From NCBI GenBank assembly GCA_002368685.1, contig DFEN01000103.1:1-13382 (forward strand): a DNA stretch of 13,382 bases. Reading direction: 5' to 3'. The notes beneath the pieces are model-generated. The model was given only the letters and a program-made list of their open reading frames with translations, was not told the DNA's origin and did no database searches. The stretch comes from Lachnospiraceae bacterium UBA3801 (GTDB taxonomy: Bacteria; Bacillota; Clostridia; Lachnospirales; Lachnospiraceae). Position 1 is the first letter of the stretch. Each line of letters begins with the position of its first letter. The position numbers were made by a program, and so were the translations under genes. Below are positions 1-7,384 of the stretch, in pieces.

Positions 1-5
1 GGGAC

Positions 6-67
6 TATGCAAATAGGGACGTTTCTGTTTTGCACATATGCAAAACAGAAACGTCCCTATTTGCATA
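6..67. repeat. Perfect inverted pair of REP-like repeats
   Basis: Two copies of the repeat family face each other: 6-34 reads forward (TGCAAATAGGGACG start, GTTTTGCA end) and 39-67 is its exact reverse complement, with a 4-nt loop CATA at 35-38. The 29-bp arms pair perfectly, so the element can form a long hairpin in RNA or a cruciform in DNA. It lies upstream of the first CobW gene's promoter. The short tail after it has no clear U-tract, so it is not a convincing intrinsic terminator. The same unit recurs around the RAYT gene at 11110-12231. Confidence 0.93.
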
Positions 68-81
68 TACTCATGTCTTTT

Positions 82-94
82 ATATTAATAATAT
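82..94. promoter_or_regulatory. Candidate operator, 6-1-6 inverted repeat
   Basis: ATATTA-A-TAATAT is a perfect inverted repeat with a one-base centre, the general shape of Fur/Zur/PerR-family boxes (usually 7-1-7). It overlaps the -35 position of the candidate promoter at 109-117. Placement before a CobW gene makes a metal-responsive repressor attractive, but the sequence does not match the Bacillus Zur consensus and A/T-rich palindromes arise easily by chance. Confidence 0.25.
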
Positions 95-108
95 GCTCTT
101 GACACGTT

Positions 109-117
109 TGATACAAT
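109..117 (+). promoter_or_regulatory. Candidate extended -10 promoter for the CobW pair
   Basis: TGATACAAT is an extended -10 (TGn before TACAAT, one mismatch to TATAAT), putting transcription start near 124. A TTGACA at 99-104 is nearby but too close to serve this -10, and no good -10 lies 16-18 bases after it. TACAATTGTA (112-121) is a 10-bp palindrome over the -10. This is a plausible rather than proven promoter. Confidence 0.35.
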
Positions 118-155
118 TGTAGTTAGAGAAAACTATCTAAGAGGAGGAAAATGCG

Positions 156-1286
156 ATGACAAAGATAGATATTATTTCAGGCTTTTTGGGCGCTGGAAAA
201 ACAACCCTTATCAAGAAGCTTATCGGTGAAGCATTTAAGGGCGAACAGGTAGTACTTATTGAGAATGAGTTTGGCGAAATAGGAATAGATGGTGGCTTCC
301 TGAAGGATGCAGGCGTTAATATAACTGAGATGAATCAGGGATGTATTTGCTGCTCACTAGTAGGAGATTTCGGTGAGGCGCTTCATAAGGTTGTTACTGA
401 GTATAAGCCAGATAGAGTAATAATAGAGCCATCAGGAGTTGGTAAGCTGAGTGATGTTATCAAGGCTATCCAGAAGGCGGGAGAAACAGTTGAAATAGCT
501 CTTAACAGCGCCACAACAGTTGTTGATGTTACTAAGGCGAAAATGTATATTAAGAACTTCGGTGAGTTCTTCTTAAATCAGATAGAGGCTTGTGGAACTG
601 TTGTTCTTAGTCGTACTCAGAATGTAGATGAGGTAAAGCTTCTTACTGCCGTTGATATGATCAAGGAGCATAACTCAGAGGCGAGAATAATCACAACTCC
701 TTGGGATGATATTACAGGTGAGATAATTCTTGATGCTATGGAGCATTCTTCATCTATAGAGGATATAATGAAGAACTTCAAGTATGACCCAGAGGTAGAT
801 GACGAAGAACATCATCACCATCATCATGATCATGAGGAACACGACCACCATCACGATCACGATGACCATGAGCATGAACACCACCATCACGACCATGAGC
901 ATGAGCATCATCATCATGACCACGATGATCACGAGCATCATGAACATCACTATGATGAGAACGGTGTATGCAGCTGCGGTCATCATCATCACCATCATGA
1001 TGCAGATGAGGTATTTACAAGCTGGGGTAAAGAGACAGCCCACAAGTATAGCACAGAAGAACTGAAGACTATCCTTGATAAGCTTTCTGTAGAAGAAGAT
1101 AACGAGTTCGGTATCATCCTTAGAGCAAAGGGTATCGTTCCTGACAAGGATGGTAACTGGCAGGAGTTTGACCTCGTTCCAGGTGAGTATGAGGTAAGAG
1201 AAGGAAAACCTGACTATACAGGTAAGCTCTGTGTAATCGGAAGCGAACTTAAAGAAGATAAGATCGCAGAACTTTTCGGACTCTAA
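156..1286 (+). CDS. CobW/COG0523 GTPase, histidine-rich metallochaperone
   Basis: A G3E-family P-loop GTPase of 376 residues, likely a cytosolic zinc or other metal chaperone or insertase. Walker A is GFLGAGKTT (9-17), ENEFGEIGID (36-45) follows, and the hallmark metal motif CICC is at 63-66. The switch-II region reads EPSGVG (91-96). The position of the usual [NT]KxD guanine-specificity motif reads SRTQ (152-155), a departure from consensus. Residues 219-281 hold about 36 His mixed with Asp and Glu plus a CSC, a long metal-binding tail inserted before the C-terminal CobW domain (about 285-376). GAGGAGG at 141-147 supports the start. A second CobW-type gene follows after a repeat-filled gap of 107 bases, so the pair probably forms one operon. 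The metal is inferred, not shown. Confidence 0.9.
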   Translation: MTKIDIISGFLGAGKTTLIKKLIGEAFKGEQVVLIENEFGEIGIDGGFLKDAGVNITEMNQGCICCSLVGDFGEALHKVVTEYKPDRVIIEPSGVGKLSDVIKAIQKAGETVEIALNSATTVVDVTKAKMYIKNFGEFFLNQIEACGTVVLSRTQNVDEVKLLTAVDMIKEHNSEARIITTPWDDITGEIILDAMEHSSSIEDIMKNFKYDPEVDDEEHHHHHHDHEEHDHHHDHDDHEHEHHHHDHEHEHHHHDHDDHEHHEHHYDENGVCSCGHHHHHHDADEVFTSWGKETAHKYSTEELKTILDKLSVEEDNEFGIILRAKGIVPDKDGNWQEFDLVPGEYEVREGKPDYTGKLCVIGSELKEDKIAELFGL

Positions 1287-1301
1287 AAGTTTACAAAAGA
1301 T

Positions 1302-1379
1302 GTCACTGGGGACGGGTCCCAGTGACCTCATTTCACAAGAAGTTCACAAAAGTTGTCATTGGGAACCGTCCCCGTGGCA
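1302..1379. repeat. Inverted pair of a sister REP-like repeat
   Basis: Two imperfect hairpins face each other between the CobW genes. The first (1302-1326) pairs GTCACT with AGTGAC and GGGAC with GTCCC. The second (1354-1379) is the reverse-orientation relative containing GGGAACCGTCCCC. Both carry the GGGACGG core of the repeats at 6-67 and 11110-12231, but with entirely different flanking arms (CACTG/CAGTG type instead of TGCAAA/TTTGCA). The pair starts 16 bases after one stop codon and ends just before the next gene's AAGGAG, so it is probably transcribed within the operon. Confidence 0.85.
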
Positions 1380-1393
1380 TCAAAAGGAGAAAT

Positions 1394-2353
1394 ATGGTTA
1401 ATAGAGAGGTTAAAGAGATTCCGGTATATGTCTTTATGGGATTTCTGGGTAGTGGTAAGACTACCTTTGCAATAGATACGCTTATTAAGCAAGGATTTAC
1501 GGAGAGTACTCCGACACTTCTTCTCGCTTGCGAGGATGGAGAGGTGGAGTATGACGTGGAGGAGCTTGAGAAGGAGAATATCCATCTGGAGTTTATTAAT
1601 GAAGAAACTCTGTCACAGGATCATTTGCTCGAGCTTGGTGCAAAGTATAATCCTGAAAATGTTATCGTAGAATATAATGGAATGTGGGAGCTGGATAGGC
1701 TCTTCCAGGTAAAAGTTCCAAATGGCTGGACAGTGGTTCAGGTTATCTCATTTGTTGATGCAACTACCTTTGATGTATATGTAAATAACATGAAGAAGAT
1801 AATGATGGATCAGCTGAGAAATGCCGATATGATTATCTTCAATAGATGTGATGAGAATACTAAGACTGCGGAATATAGAAGAAGCATCAGAGCCGTAAAT
1901 AGACGTGGCCAGGTTATCTTCGAGGATAAGTCAGGACGTCCGCTTCAGGTGGAGGAGGAAGTTATTCTTCCTTATGATCTAGAACAGCCTGAGATAGTTC
2001 TTGAGGAAGAAGATTTTGGTATCTTCTATATAGATGCAGCGGATAATCCAGATAAGTACCTAGGCAAGAAGATAAAGTTCAAGGCTCAGTTCCATAAGCC
2101 ATCTAATTATGAAGACGGTGAATTCGTTCCAGGAAGATTTGCAATGACTTGTTGTGCGAACGATATAGCATTTATTGGCTTTAAGGCATATTACAAGGGT
2201 ATTGCCGCATTTACGGATAGAGACTGGATAATTGTAGAAGGTACTATCAAGAAGGAATTCTATCCTGAGTTCCAGGGCGAGGGACCTGTAATTTATGCAG
2301 ATAGTGTAGCGATAACAGGACCTGCTAAGGATGATCTTGTATACTTCAATTAA
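1394..2353 (+). CDS. Divergent CobW-type GTPase with DUF1980-like C-terminus
   Basis: A 319-residue protein. The N-terminal half is a CobW-like P-loop domain: Walker A GFLGSGKTT at 16-24, an EYNGMWE switch-like segment at 93-99, and NRCD at 150-153 in the place of NKxD. The CxCC metal motif is absent; the equivalent region reads LLACEDGEVEYD (43-54). The C-terminal part (about 207-319), with FVPGRFAMTCCAND (244-257) and a final WIIVEGTI...GPVIYADSV pattern, resembles the C-terminal domain of TIGR03943/DUF1980 proteins (B. subtilis YcgQ type, linked to zinc limitation). That match is from memory of the family. I chose ATG 1394 because AAGGAG at 1384-1389 precedes it; an upstream GTG at 1322 lies inside the repeat and would add 24 repeat-derived residues. 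Probably works with the preceding gene. Confidence 0.8.
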   Translation: MVNREVKEIPVYVFMGFLGSGKTTFAIDTLIKQGFTESTPTLLLACEDGEVEYDVEELEKENIHLEFINEETLSQDHLLELGAKYNPENVIVEYNGMWELDRLFQVKVPNGWTVVQVISFVDATTFDVYVNNMKKIMMDQLRNADMIIFNRCDENTKTAEYRRSIRAVNRRGQVIFEDKSGRPLQVEEEVILPYDLEQPEIVLEEEDFGIFYIDAADNPDKYLGKKIKFKAQFHKPSNYEDGEFVPGRFAMTCCANDIAFIGFKAYYKGIAAFTDRDWIIVEGTIKKEFYPEFQGEGPVIYADSVAITGPAKDDLVYFN

Positions 2354-2377
2354 TTAATAGTTTACATAATACGAAGA

Positions 2378-2431
2378 AATGACAGCTTTTGTAGCATAGT
2401 TCACAGAATCTATACAAAAGCTGTTATTTTT
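2378..2431 (+). terminator. Intrinsic terminator after the CobW pair
   Basis: Arms 2378-2393 and 2413-2428 pair around a 12-bp perfect core (ACAGCTTTTGTA with TACAAAAGCTGT), followed by a T-rich tail TTATTTTTATG. The stem is A/T-rich with a 19-base loop, but position and tail fit rho-independent termination. Confidence 0.75.
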
Positions 2432-2434
2432 ATG

Positions 2435-2463
2435 TTGTAAATCGAAATGCCATTTCATAGAAT
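2435..2463 (+). promoter_or_regulatory. Candidate promoter of comM-dprA
   Basis: TTGTAA (2435-2440) and TAGAAT (2458-2463) are separated by 17 bases, giving a start near 2470. A transcript starting there would lack an in-frame ATG at 2447, agreeing with the ATG at 2504 as the true comM start. Confidence 0.5.
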
Positions 2464-2503
2464 AATTGTGACGCTCCTGAGAGACGGGAAATGGAGCAAA
2501 ACA

Positions 2504-4051
2504 ATGTATAGTAAAATCTTAAGCGGAACAGCTCTGGGAATTGATGGCATGATAATCACTGTTGAGACGGATATCAGCCTAGGAATACCAGGGCTAAATC
2601 TTGTTGGTTATTTGGCATCCTCTGTTAAGGAAGCAGGGGAGAGGGTCAAGACGGCAATGAAGAATTCGGGCATGCCTATACCTTCACGTAAAATAACTGT
2701 CAATTTATCTCCGGCGGATGTCAGGAAGGATGGCGCAGGCTATGACCTGGCTATTGCAGTAGGAATACTTTTATCTATGGAGATATTTCCTGAAAATGAA
2801 AAACTAAATAGTGATCTGGAGAATACTCTTATTATTGGAGAGTTGGGTCTGGACGGGAAGGTGTTGCCAGTAAGAGGTGTGCTTCCTATAGTCGATTACG
2901 CAGAGAAGCAGGGAATAAAGAGAGTTATTCTTCCTGCTGAAAATGCAGATGAAGCTTCTTTTGTAAAGGGAATAGATATTATTCCAATACTAAGCCTTGA
3001 GGAAATGATAGGTATTATCAGTAGTGGCGTATGGCCCGTCCCCTTTAAGCCAGAAAGGATAGATACATTTGACAGGACAGATACAGCGAATGATCTGGTA
3101 AATGTAAAAGGCCAGGAGACACTTAAGCGGGGCATTATTATTGCGGTCGCAGGCTTTCATAACATTATAATGACGGGCTCAGCAGGCTCAGGTAAATCTA
3201 TGATAGCTAAATGTATCCCAGGTCTTATGCCGCCCCTTACGTATGAGGAGAGCATGAAGCTTACGAAGATATATAGTGTAGCGGGGCTACTTAATAATGA
3301 AATGAGATTTATAAGTAAGCGTCCCTTCAGAAGCCTGAACCAGAATATCTCTCAGGTCGCCCTACTTGGAGGAGGCGCAAGTCCGAAGCCAGGAGAGGTG
3401 AGTCTTGCTAATTCAGGGGTTCTATTTCTAGACGAATTTCCGGAATTTAGTAGAGGGATAGTAGAGAGCCTGAGACAGCCTATGGAGGACAAGGTTATAA
3501 ATATTTCAAGAGTTAAGGCCTCATATACATTTCCGGCGGACTTTATGCTGGTTTCAGCAAGAAACAATTGTCCGTGCGGCTTCTATCCGGACAGGAAGCG
3601 TTGCAGATGCAATATGGGAGAGATATATAGATACCAGAATAAGATAAGTCATCCAATAATGGATAGAATCGATATCCGGCTCGAAGTTAGAAATGTAGAA
3701 TTCGATGAACTGATGAGTGATGAGAAATGCATCAGCTCGGCCGAGGCGAGAGAAATGATAAGTCGCGCCAGAGACAGACAGCTTAGACGGTATAAGGACG
3801 AAGACTTTGATTTTAACTCTCAGTTACCCCAGAGTAAGATAGATAAGTACATCCATCTAAGTGAAGGTCAGCAGAAATATTTAAGGGACTATTATGAGAG
3901 TAATGATATATCGGCCAGGGGATATTTTAGGATACTACGGCTCATCAGAACCATAGCTGATATCGAGGATAGAGAGGAGATACTCGACACAGATATAGTG
4001 GAGGCAACATTTTATAGAAATGAATCAGAAGCGGGGAGGAACATGATATGA
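2504..4051 (+). CDS. comM: ComM/YifB-type AAA+ ATPase (Mg-chelatase-like)
   Basis: A cytosolic AAA+ protein of 515 residues, near the family's usual length of about 505-510. ComM in transformable bacteria is a hexameric helicase driving branch migration of incoming DNA. Order: N-terminal LonC-like domain (MYSKILSGTALGIDG start, PGLNLVG, SVKEAGERV, NLSPADVRKDG), Walker A GSAGSGKS (225-232), GEVSLANSGVLFLDE with Walker B at 306-311, a zinc-knuckle-like CPCG...CRC (356-369), HPIMDRIDI (383-391), and the C-terminal domain with SARGYFRILRLIRTIAD (470-486). ATG 2504 gives the family's standard MYSK start, with GGAG at 2493-2496; an upstream ATG at 2447 would add 19 unrelated residues. It overlaps dprA by four bases, so the two are translationally coupled. 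Whether this strain is transformable cannot be seen. Confidence 0.93.
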   Translation: MYSKILSGTALGIDGMIITVETDISLGIPGLNLVGYLASSVKEAGERVKTAMKNSGMPIPSRKITVNLSPADVRKDGAGYDLAIAVGILLSMEIFPENEKLNSDLENTLIIGELGLDGKVLPVRGVLPIVDYAEKQGIKRVILPAENADEASFVKGIDIIPILSLEEMIGIISSGVWPVPFKPERIDTFDRTDTANDLVNVKGQETLKRGIIIAVAGFHNIIMTGSAGSGKSMIAKCIPGLMPPLTYEESMKLTKIYSVAGLLNNEMRFISKRPFRSLNQNISQVALLGGGASPKPGEVSLANSGVLFLDEFPEFSRGIVESLRQPMEDKVINISRVKASYTFPADFMLVSARNNCPCGFYPDRKRCRCNMGEIYRYQNKISHPIMDRIDIRLEVRNVEFDELMSDEKCISSAEAREMISRARDRQLRRYKDEDFDFNSQLPQSKIDKYIHLSEGQQKYLRDYYESNDISARGYFRILRLIRTIADIEDREEILDTDIVEATFYRNESEAGRNMI

Positions 4052-5205
4052 TACTGGAGGAACTGGCAGGAAGTGAGAGAACGGCAGGCGATATTGCTAA
4101 TATGTGGCTGAATCACCTGACTACATTTCGAATAAGAGATATACAGATACTCAGAAAGCTGTACGGAGACGAGGTTGAGATAGTAAGGAATCTGAAAGAC
4201 GACAGTGAACTGGACATGCTGGTAAGTAAGGGCGTGCTGAAGCAGAGCACTGGCGCAGAAATAAGGGAGTCAGATATAGCTGGGTGGTACGATAATCTGA
4301 CGAAGCTAATGAATAGTAATAAGATAAAATGCATAACCCCGGCAAATGAGATGTACCCGGATAAGCTTAGGTGTATAGATCATAGTCCCCTTGCTCTATA
4401 TTTTCGGGGAAAACAGGACCTGTTCTACTCGGAGCACAGTATAGCAATAATAGGTAGTAGAAGACCTACTCACTACGGAGTAACTCAGGCGGAGCATTTC
4501 AGCGCAGAGCTTGCTATTAAGGGGATAACAATAATTAGCGGGATGGCTTACGGGATAGATTCCAAGGCACATGACACTGCTATAAAAAATGGCGGAGGTA
4601 CGATTGCTGTCCTTGGCGGCGGAGTAGATATATGTTATCCAAGGACGAATATGTCGATATATCAGGAAATGTGCAACACCCAACTGGTGATTTCAGAGTA
4701 CGAGCCTGGCACCGCTCATATCTCTCAGCATTTTCCTCTTAGAAACAGGATAATAAGTGGTCTATCGGATGGGGTGCTTCTAGTAGAGGCGGCACTTAGG
4801 AGCGGGACTCTTATAACAGCTGACTATGCCCTCGAGCAGGGGAAGAGTATATATGGTATACCAGGTAGACCTACGGATGTGATGTCGAGAGGAGTAAATA
4901 GCATTATCAAGCAGGGGGCAATGCTGGTGGATAGTCCGACGGATATTATTCTGGATATGTTTAAGTCAGAACTGGAGGTGGAGCGGCCAAAGAGGAAGAG
5001 ACGAAAGAAGGAGGCAGAGGAGGATGAAAAACTTAGTGCGACAGAGAAGCAAATAATAGGCATTTTGGGATATGAGCCTCTTTTTATAGATGACATTATC
5101 AGACATAATGAAATGCATGTTGCAGAGACCCTGCAGACCTTAAATGAGCTCGTTTCGAAGGGTAAAATTAAGTGCGTCGAAAAAGGCTACTATATATTAA
5201 GCTGA
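4048..5205 (+). CDS. dprA: DNA-processing protein DprA (Smf)
   Basis: Loads RecA on incoming single-stranded DNA during transformation and is also widespread in non-competent Firmicutes. The 385 residues show a helical N-terminal region, then the Rossmann-like DprA core: YPDKLRCIDHSPLALYFRG (103-121), IIGSRRPTHYG (134-144), SGMAYGIDSKAHDTAI (164-179), LGGGVDICYPRTN (189-201), SEYEPG (216-221), FPLRNRIISGLS (229-240), RSGTLITADYALEQG (251-265). A basic/acidic linker at 311-328 leads to a DprA winged-helix domain (about 329-385). The start ATG overlaps the comM stop as ATGA, with GGGGAGG at 4033-4039 inside comM. Complete, with no damage seen. Confidence 0.95.
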   Translation: MILEELAGSERTAGDIANMWLNHLTTFRIRDIQILRKLYGDEVEIVRNLKDDSELDMLVSKGVLKQSTGAEIRESDIAGWYDNLTKLMNSNKIKCITPANEMYPDKLRCIDHSPLALYFRGKQDLFYSEHSIAIIGSRRPTHYGVTQAEHFSAELAIKGITIISGMAYGIDSKAHDTAIKNGGGTIAVLGGGVDICYPRTNMSIYQEMCNTQLVISEYEPGTAHISQHFPLRNRIISGLSDGVLLVEAALRSGTLITADYALEQGKSIYGIPGRPTDVMSRGVNSIIKQGAMLVDSPTDIILDMFKSELEVERPKRKRRKKEAEEDEKLSATEKQIIGILGYEPLFIDDIIRHNEMHVAETLQTLNELVSKGKIKCVEKGYYILS

Positions 5206-5217
5206 AAAAATCTCCCC

Positions 5218-5246
5218 TTGATAACTCAAAAAAAATGGTGTATAGT
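5218..5246 (+). promoter_or_regulatory. Promoter of topA
   Basis: TTGATA (5218-5223) and TATAGT (5241-5246) are separated by exactly 17 bases, a good sigma-A promoter with start near 5253. It lies in the 93-base gap between dprA and topA, giving topA its own transcription. Confidence 0.65.
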
Positions 5247-5298
5247 GTCGAATCAGCTAACAGGGGTTTTGTTTATATGATAATGATGGAGGACAAAA

Positions 5299-7359
5299 AT
5301 GGCTAAAAATCTTGTCATTGTTGAGTCGCCTACCAAGGCAAAGACTATTAAGAAATTCTTAGGTAAAAACTATGATGTTATTGCCTCAGAAGGACATATA
5401 AGAGATCTTCCTAAAAGTAGTATGGGAATAGATATAGATAATGACTATGAGCCTCATTATATTACTATCAGAGGAAAGGGTGAACTTCTAGCTACGCTCA
5501 AGAAGGCTTCTAAGAAAGCTGATTTTGTGTATCTCGCAACTGACCCGGACCGCGAGGGAGAGGCTATATCATATCATTTATCAGTTGCTCTTAAGCTTGA
5601 GGATAAGAAGTTTAAGAGAATAACATTTAATGAGATTACAAAAAATGCAGTAAAAACTTCTATTAAGAATGCACGTACAGTTGACATGGATCTGGTAGAT
5701 GCTCAGCAGGCCAGAAGAGTCGTAGATAGACTTGTGGGTTATGAGATAAGTCCTCTCCTATGGGAGAAGCTTGGTAAGAAGAGTCTCTCTGCTGGTAGAG
5801 TTCAGTCTGTTGCACTCAAGATGATCTCAGATAGAGAGAAGGAAATAGAGGCATTTATTCCTAAGGAATACTGGACTATAGAAGCTGACGTTAAGGTTCC
5901 TGGACAGAAGGGACTTGTTTCCTTTGAATATAAGGGAGAGATAACAGACGGTAAGGAAGCTGAGGATCTAAAGAAGAAGCTTATGAAGAGTGACTTCATC
6001 GTAAGCGACATCAAGACTTCAACCAGAACTAAGAAGGCGCCAGTGCCATTTACAACTAGTACACTTCAGCAGACGGCTGCAAGTAAGATAAATTTCTCTA
6101 CTTCGAAAACAATGAGAGTTGCTCAGCAGCTTTATGAAGGTGTTGAGATAAAGGGTAGAGGAACAGTTGGTCTTATTACATACCTGAGAACAGATTCGAC
6201 ACGTATCTCTGAAGAGGCGGACGCAAATGTAAGACAGTATATACGTGATACCTTTGGAGCGGAGTACGAGGCTGAGAAGACGGAGCCTACAGGAGATAAG
6301 GCAAAGAACATCCAGGACGCTCACGAAGCTATAAGACCTACGGATGTAACTATTACTCCTGCAGTACTTAAGGGAAATGTAACTGCTGAGCAGTACAAGC
6401 TGTACAAGCTTATATATGAAAGATTTGTTGGCAGTAGAATGAAGCCTGCGGAATATAGCATTTATACTGTTACTATTTCAGCGGATGATAGTCTGTTTAA
6501 GGCTTCCAGCAGCACAGTTACATTTGCAGGATATCAAAATGTATATAATACAGAAGAGGAGAAGGCTAAGAAGGCTGTAAATCTTGGTGGAATCCAGAAG
6601 GGCGACAAGCTCGACTGCGAAGAAATAAGGACTCTGCAGCATTTCACGGAGCCACCTTCACATTATACGGAATCACTTCTGGTTCGTACGATGGAAGAAA
6701 ATGGTATCGGAAGACCATCAACTTATGCCCCAACTATTGCAACTTTGCTCAATAGGCGATATATTGTTAAGGAGCAGAAAAATCTGTATATAACTGAACT
6801 GGGGCAGGCGGTTAATAATGTTATGGAAACTGCCTTCCCGGAGATAGTAGATATAGACTTTACTGCTAATATGGAAACTCTTCTGGATAGCATAGGCGAA
6901 GGAAAAACAGACTGGAAGGTTGTTGTAAGAAACTTCTACCCAGACCTTGAAAATGAGATAAAGCATGCTTCCGAGAATCTTGAGAAGATCAAGATAGCTG
7001 ACGAGGTCAGCGATGAGTATTGTGAAGAATGCGGAGCTCAGTTGGTCATCAAGTATGGTGCTTACGGTAAGTTTCTGGCTTGTCCAAACTTCCCAGAATG
7101 TAGGTTCACAAAACCATATTTTGAGAAGATTGGCGTGGCTTGTCCTGATTGTGGTGGTGATATAGTTAGAAAGACCACTAGAAAGGGACGCCCATTCTAT
7201 GGCTGTATAAATTATCCGGAATGTGAATTCACTTCATGGAATAGACTGGTCAATAAGAAATGTCCTAAATGTGGAAAGTACATGATCATAAAGGGCAAGA
7301 AGATAGTTTGTTCCGATAATGAATGTGGTTACACAGAAGATAGACCGGAAGAGGATTAA
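5299..7359 (+). CDS. topA: DNA topoisomerase I (type IA)
   Basis: Relaxes negatively supercoiled DNA by nicking one strand through a 5'-phosphotyrosine. The 686 residues are typical for Firmicutes. The Toprim domain starts at once (NLVIVESPTKAKTI; E9) with the acidic triad in TDPDREGEA (D82, D84, E86). The active-site tyrosine is Y295 in TYLRTDSTRIS. NGIGRPSTYAPTIATL (468-483) is the conserved core segment. Three C-terminal four-cysteine zinc fingers follow: C575/578/595/601, C615/618/636/642, C655/658/671/676. TGGAGGA at 5287-5293 supports the start. The next gene starts 25 bases after its stop and probably shares its transcript. In B. subtilis topA also follows dprA. Confidence 0.97.
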   Translation: MAKNLVIVESPTKAKTIKKFLGKNYDVIASEGHIRDLPKSSMGIDIDNDYEPHYITIRGKGELLATLKKASKKADFVYLATDPDREGEAISYHLSVALKLEDKKFKRITFNEITKNAVKTSIKNARTVDMDLVDAQQARRVVDRLVGYEISPLLWEKLGKKSLSAGRVQSVALKMISDREKEIEAFIPKEYWTIEADVKVPGQKGLVSFEYKGEITDGKEAEDLKKKLMKSDFIVSDIKTSTRTKKAPVPFTTSTLQQTAASKINFSTSKTMRVAQQLYEGVEIKGRGTVGLITYLRTDSTRISEEADANVRQYIRDTFGAEYEAEKTEPTGDKAKNIQDAHEAIRPTDVTITPAVLKGNVTAEQYKLYKLIYERFVGSRMKPAEYSIYTVTISADDSLFKASSSTVTFAGYQNVYNTEEEKAKKAVNLGGIQKGDKLDCEEIRTLQHFTEPPSHYTESLLVRTMEENGIGRPSTYAPTIATLLNRRYIVKEQKNLYITELGQAVNNVMETAFPEIVDIDFTANMETLLDSIGEGKTDWKVVVRNFYPDLENEIKHASENLEKIKIADEVSDEYCEECGAQLVIKYGAYGKFLACPNFPECRFTKPYFEKIGVACPDCGGDIVRKTTRKGRPFYGCINYPECEFTSWNRLVNKKCPKCGKYMIIKGKKIVCSDNECGYTEDRPEED

Positions 7360-7384
7360 TAATATATAAAGAGGGAAGAAAAGT

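Noticed and set aside
750-1331. Minus-strand frame rich in Met/Val opposite the His-rich CobW gene
   Set aside because: It is the antisense of CAT/CAC histidine codons; the sense frame has clear family motifs.
1322-1393. N-terminal extension of the second CobW gene from GTG 1322
   Set aside because: It starts inside the REP-like repeat, has no ribosome binding site, and adds residues unlike the family; ATG 1394 has AAGGAG.
2447-2503. Upstream ATG for comM
   Set aside because: The extra 19 residues do not fit the family start MYSK, and the candidate promoter would start transcription after it.
5211-5275. Terminator between dprA and topA (CCCCT / AGGGG followed by TTTT)
   Set aside because: Only five pairs with a loop of over 40 bases; the region reads better as a promoter.
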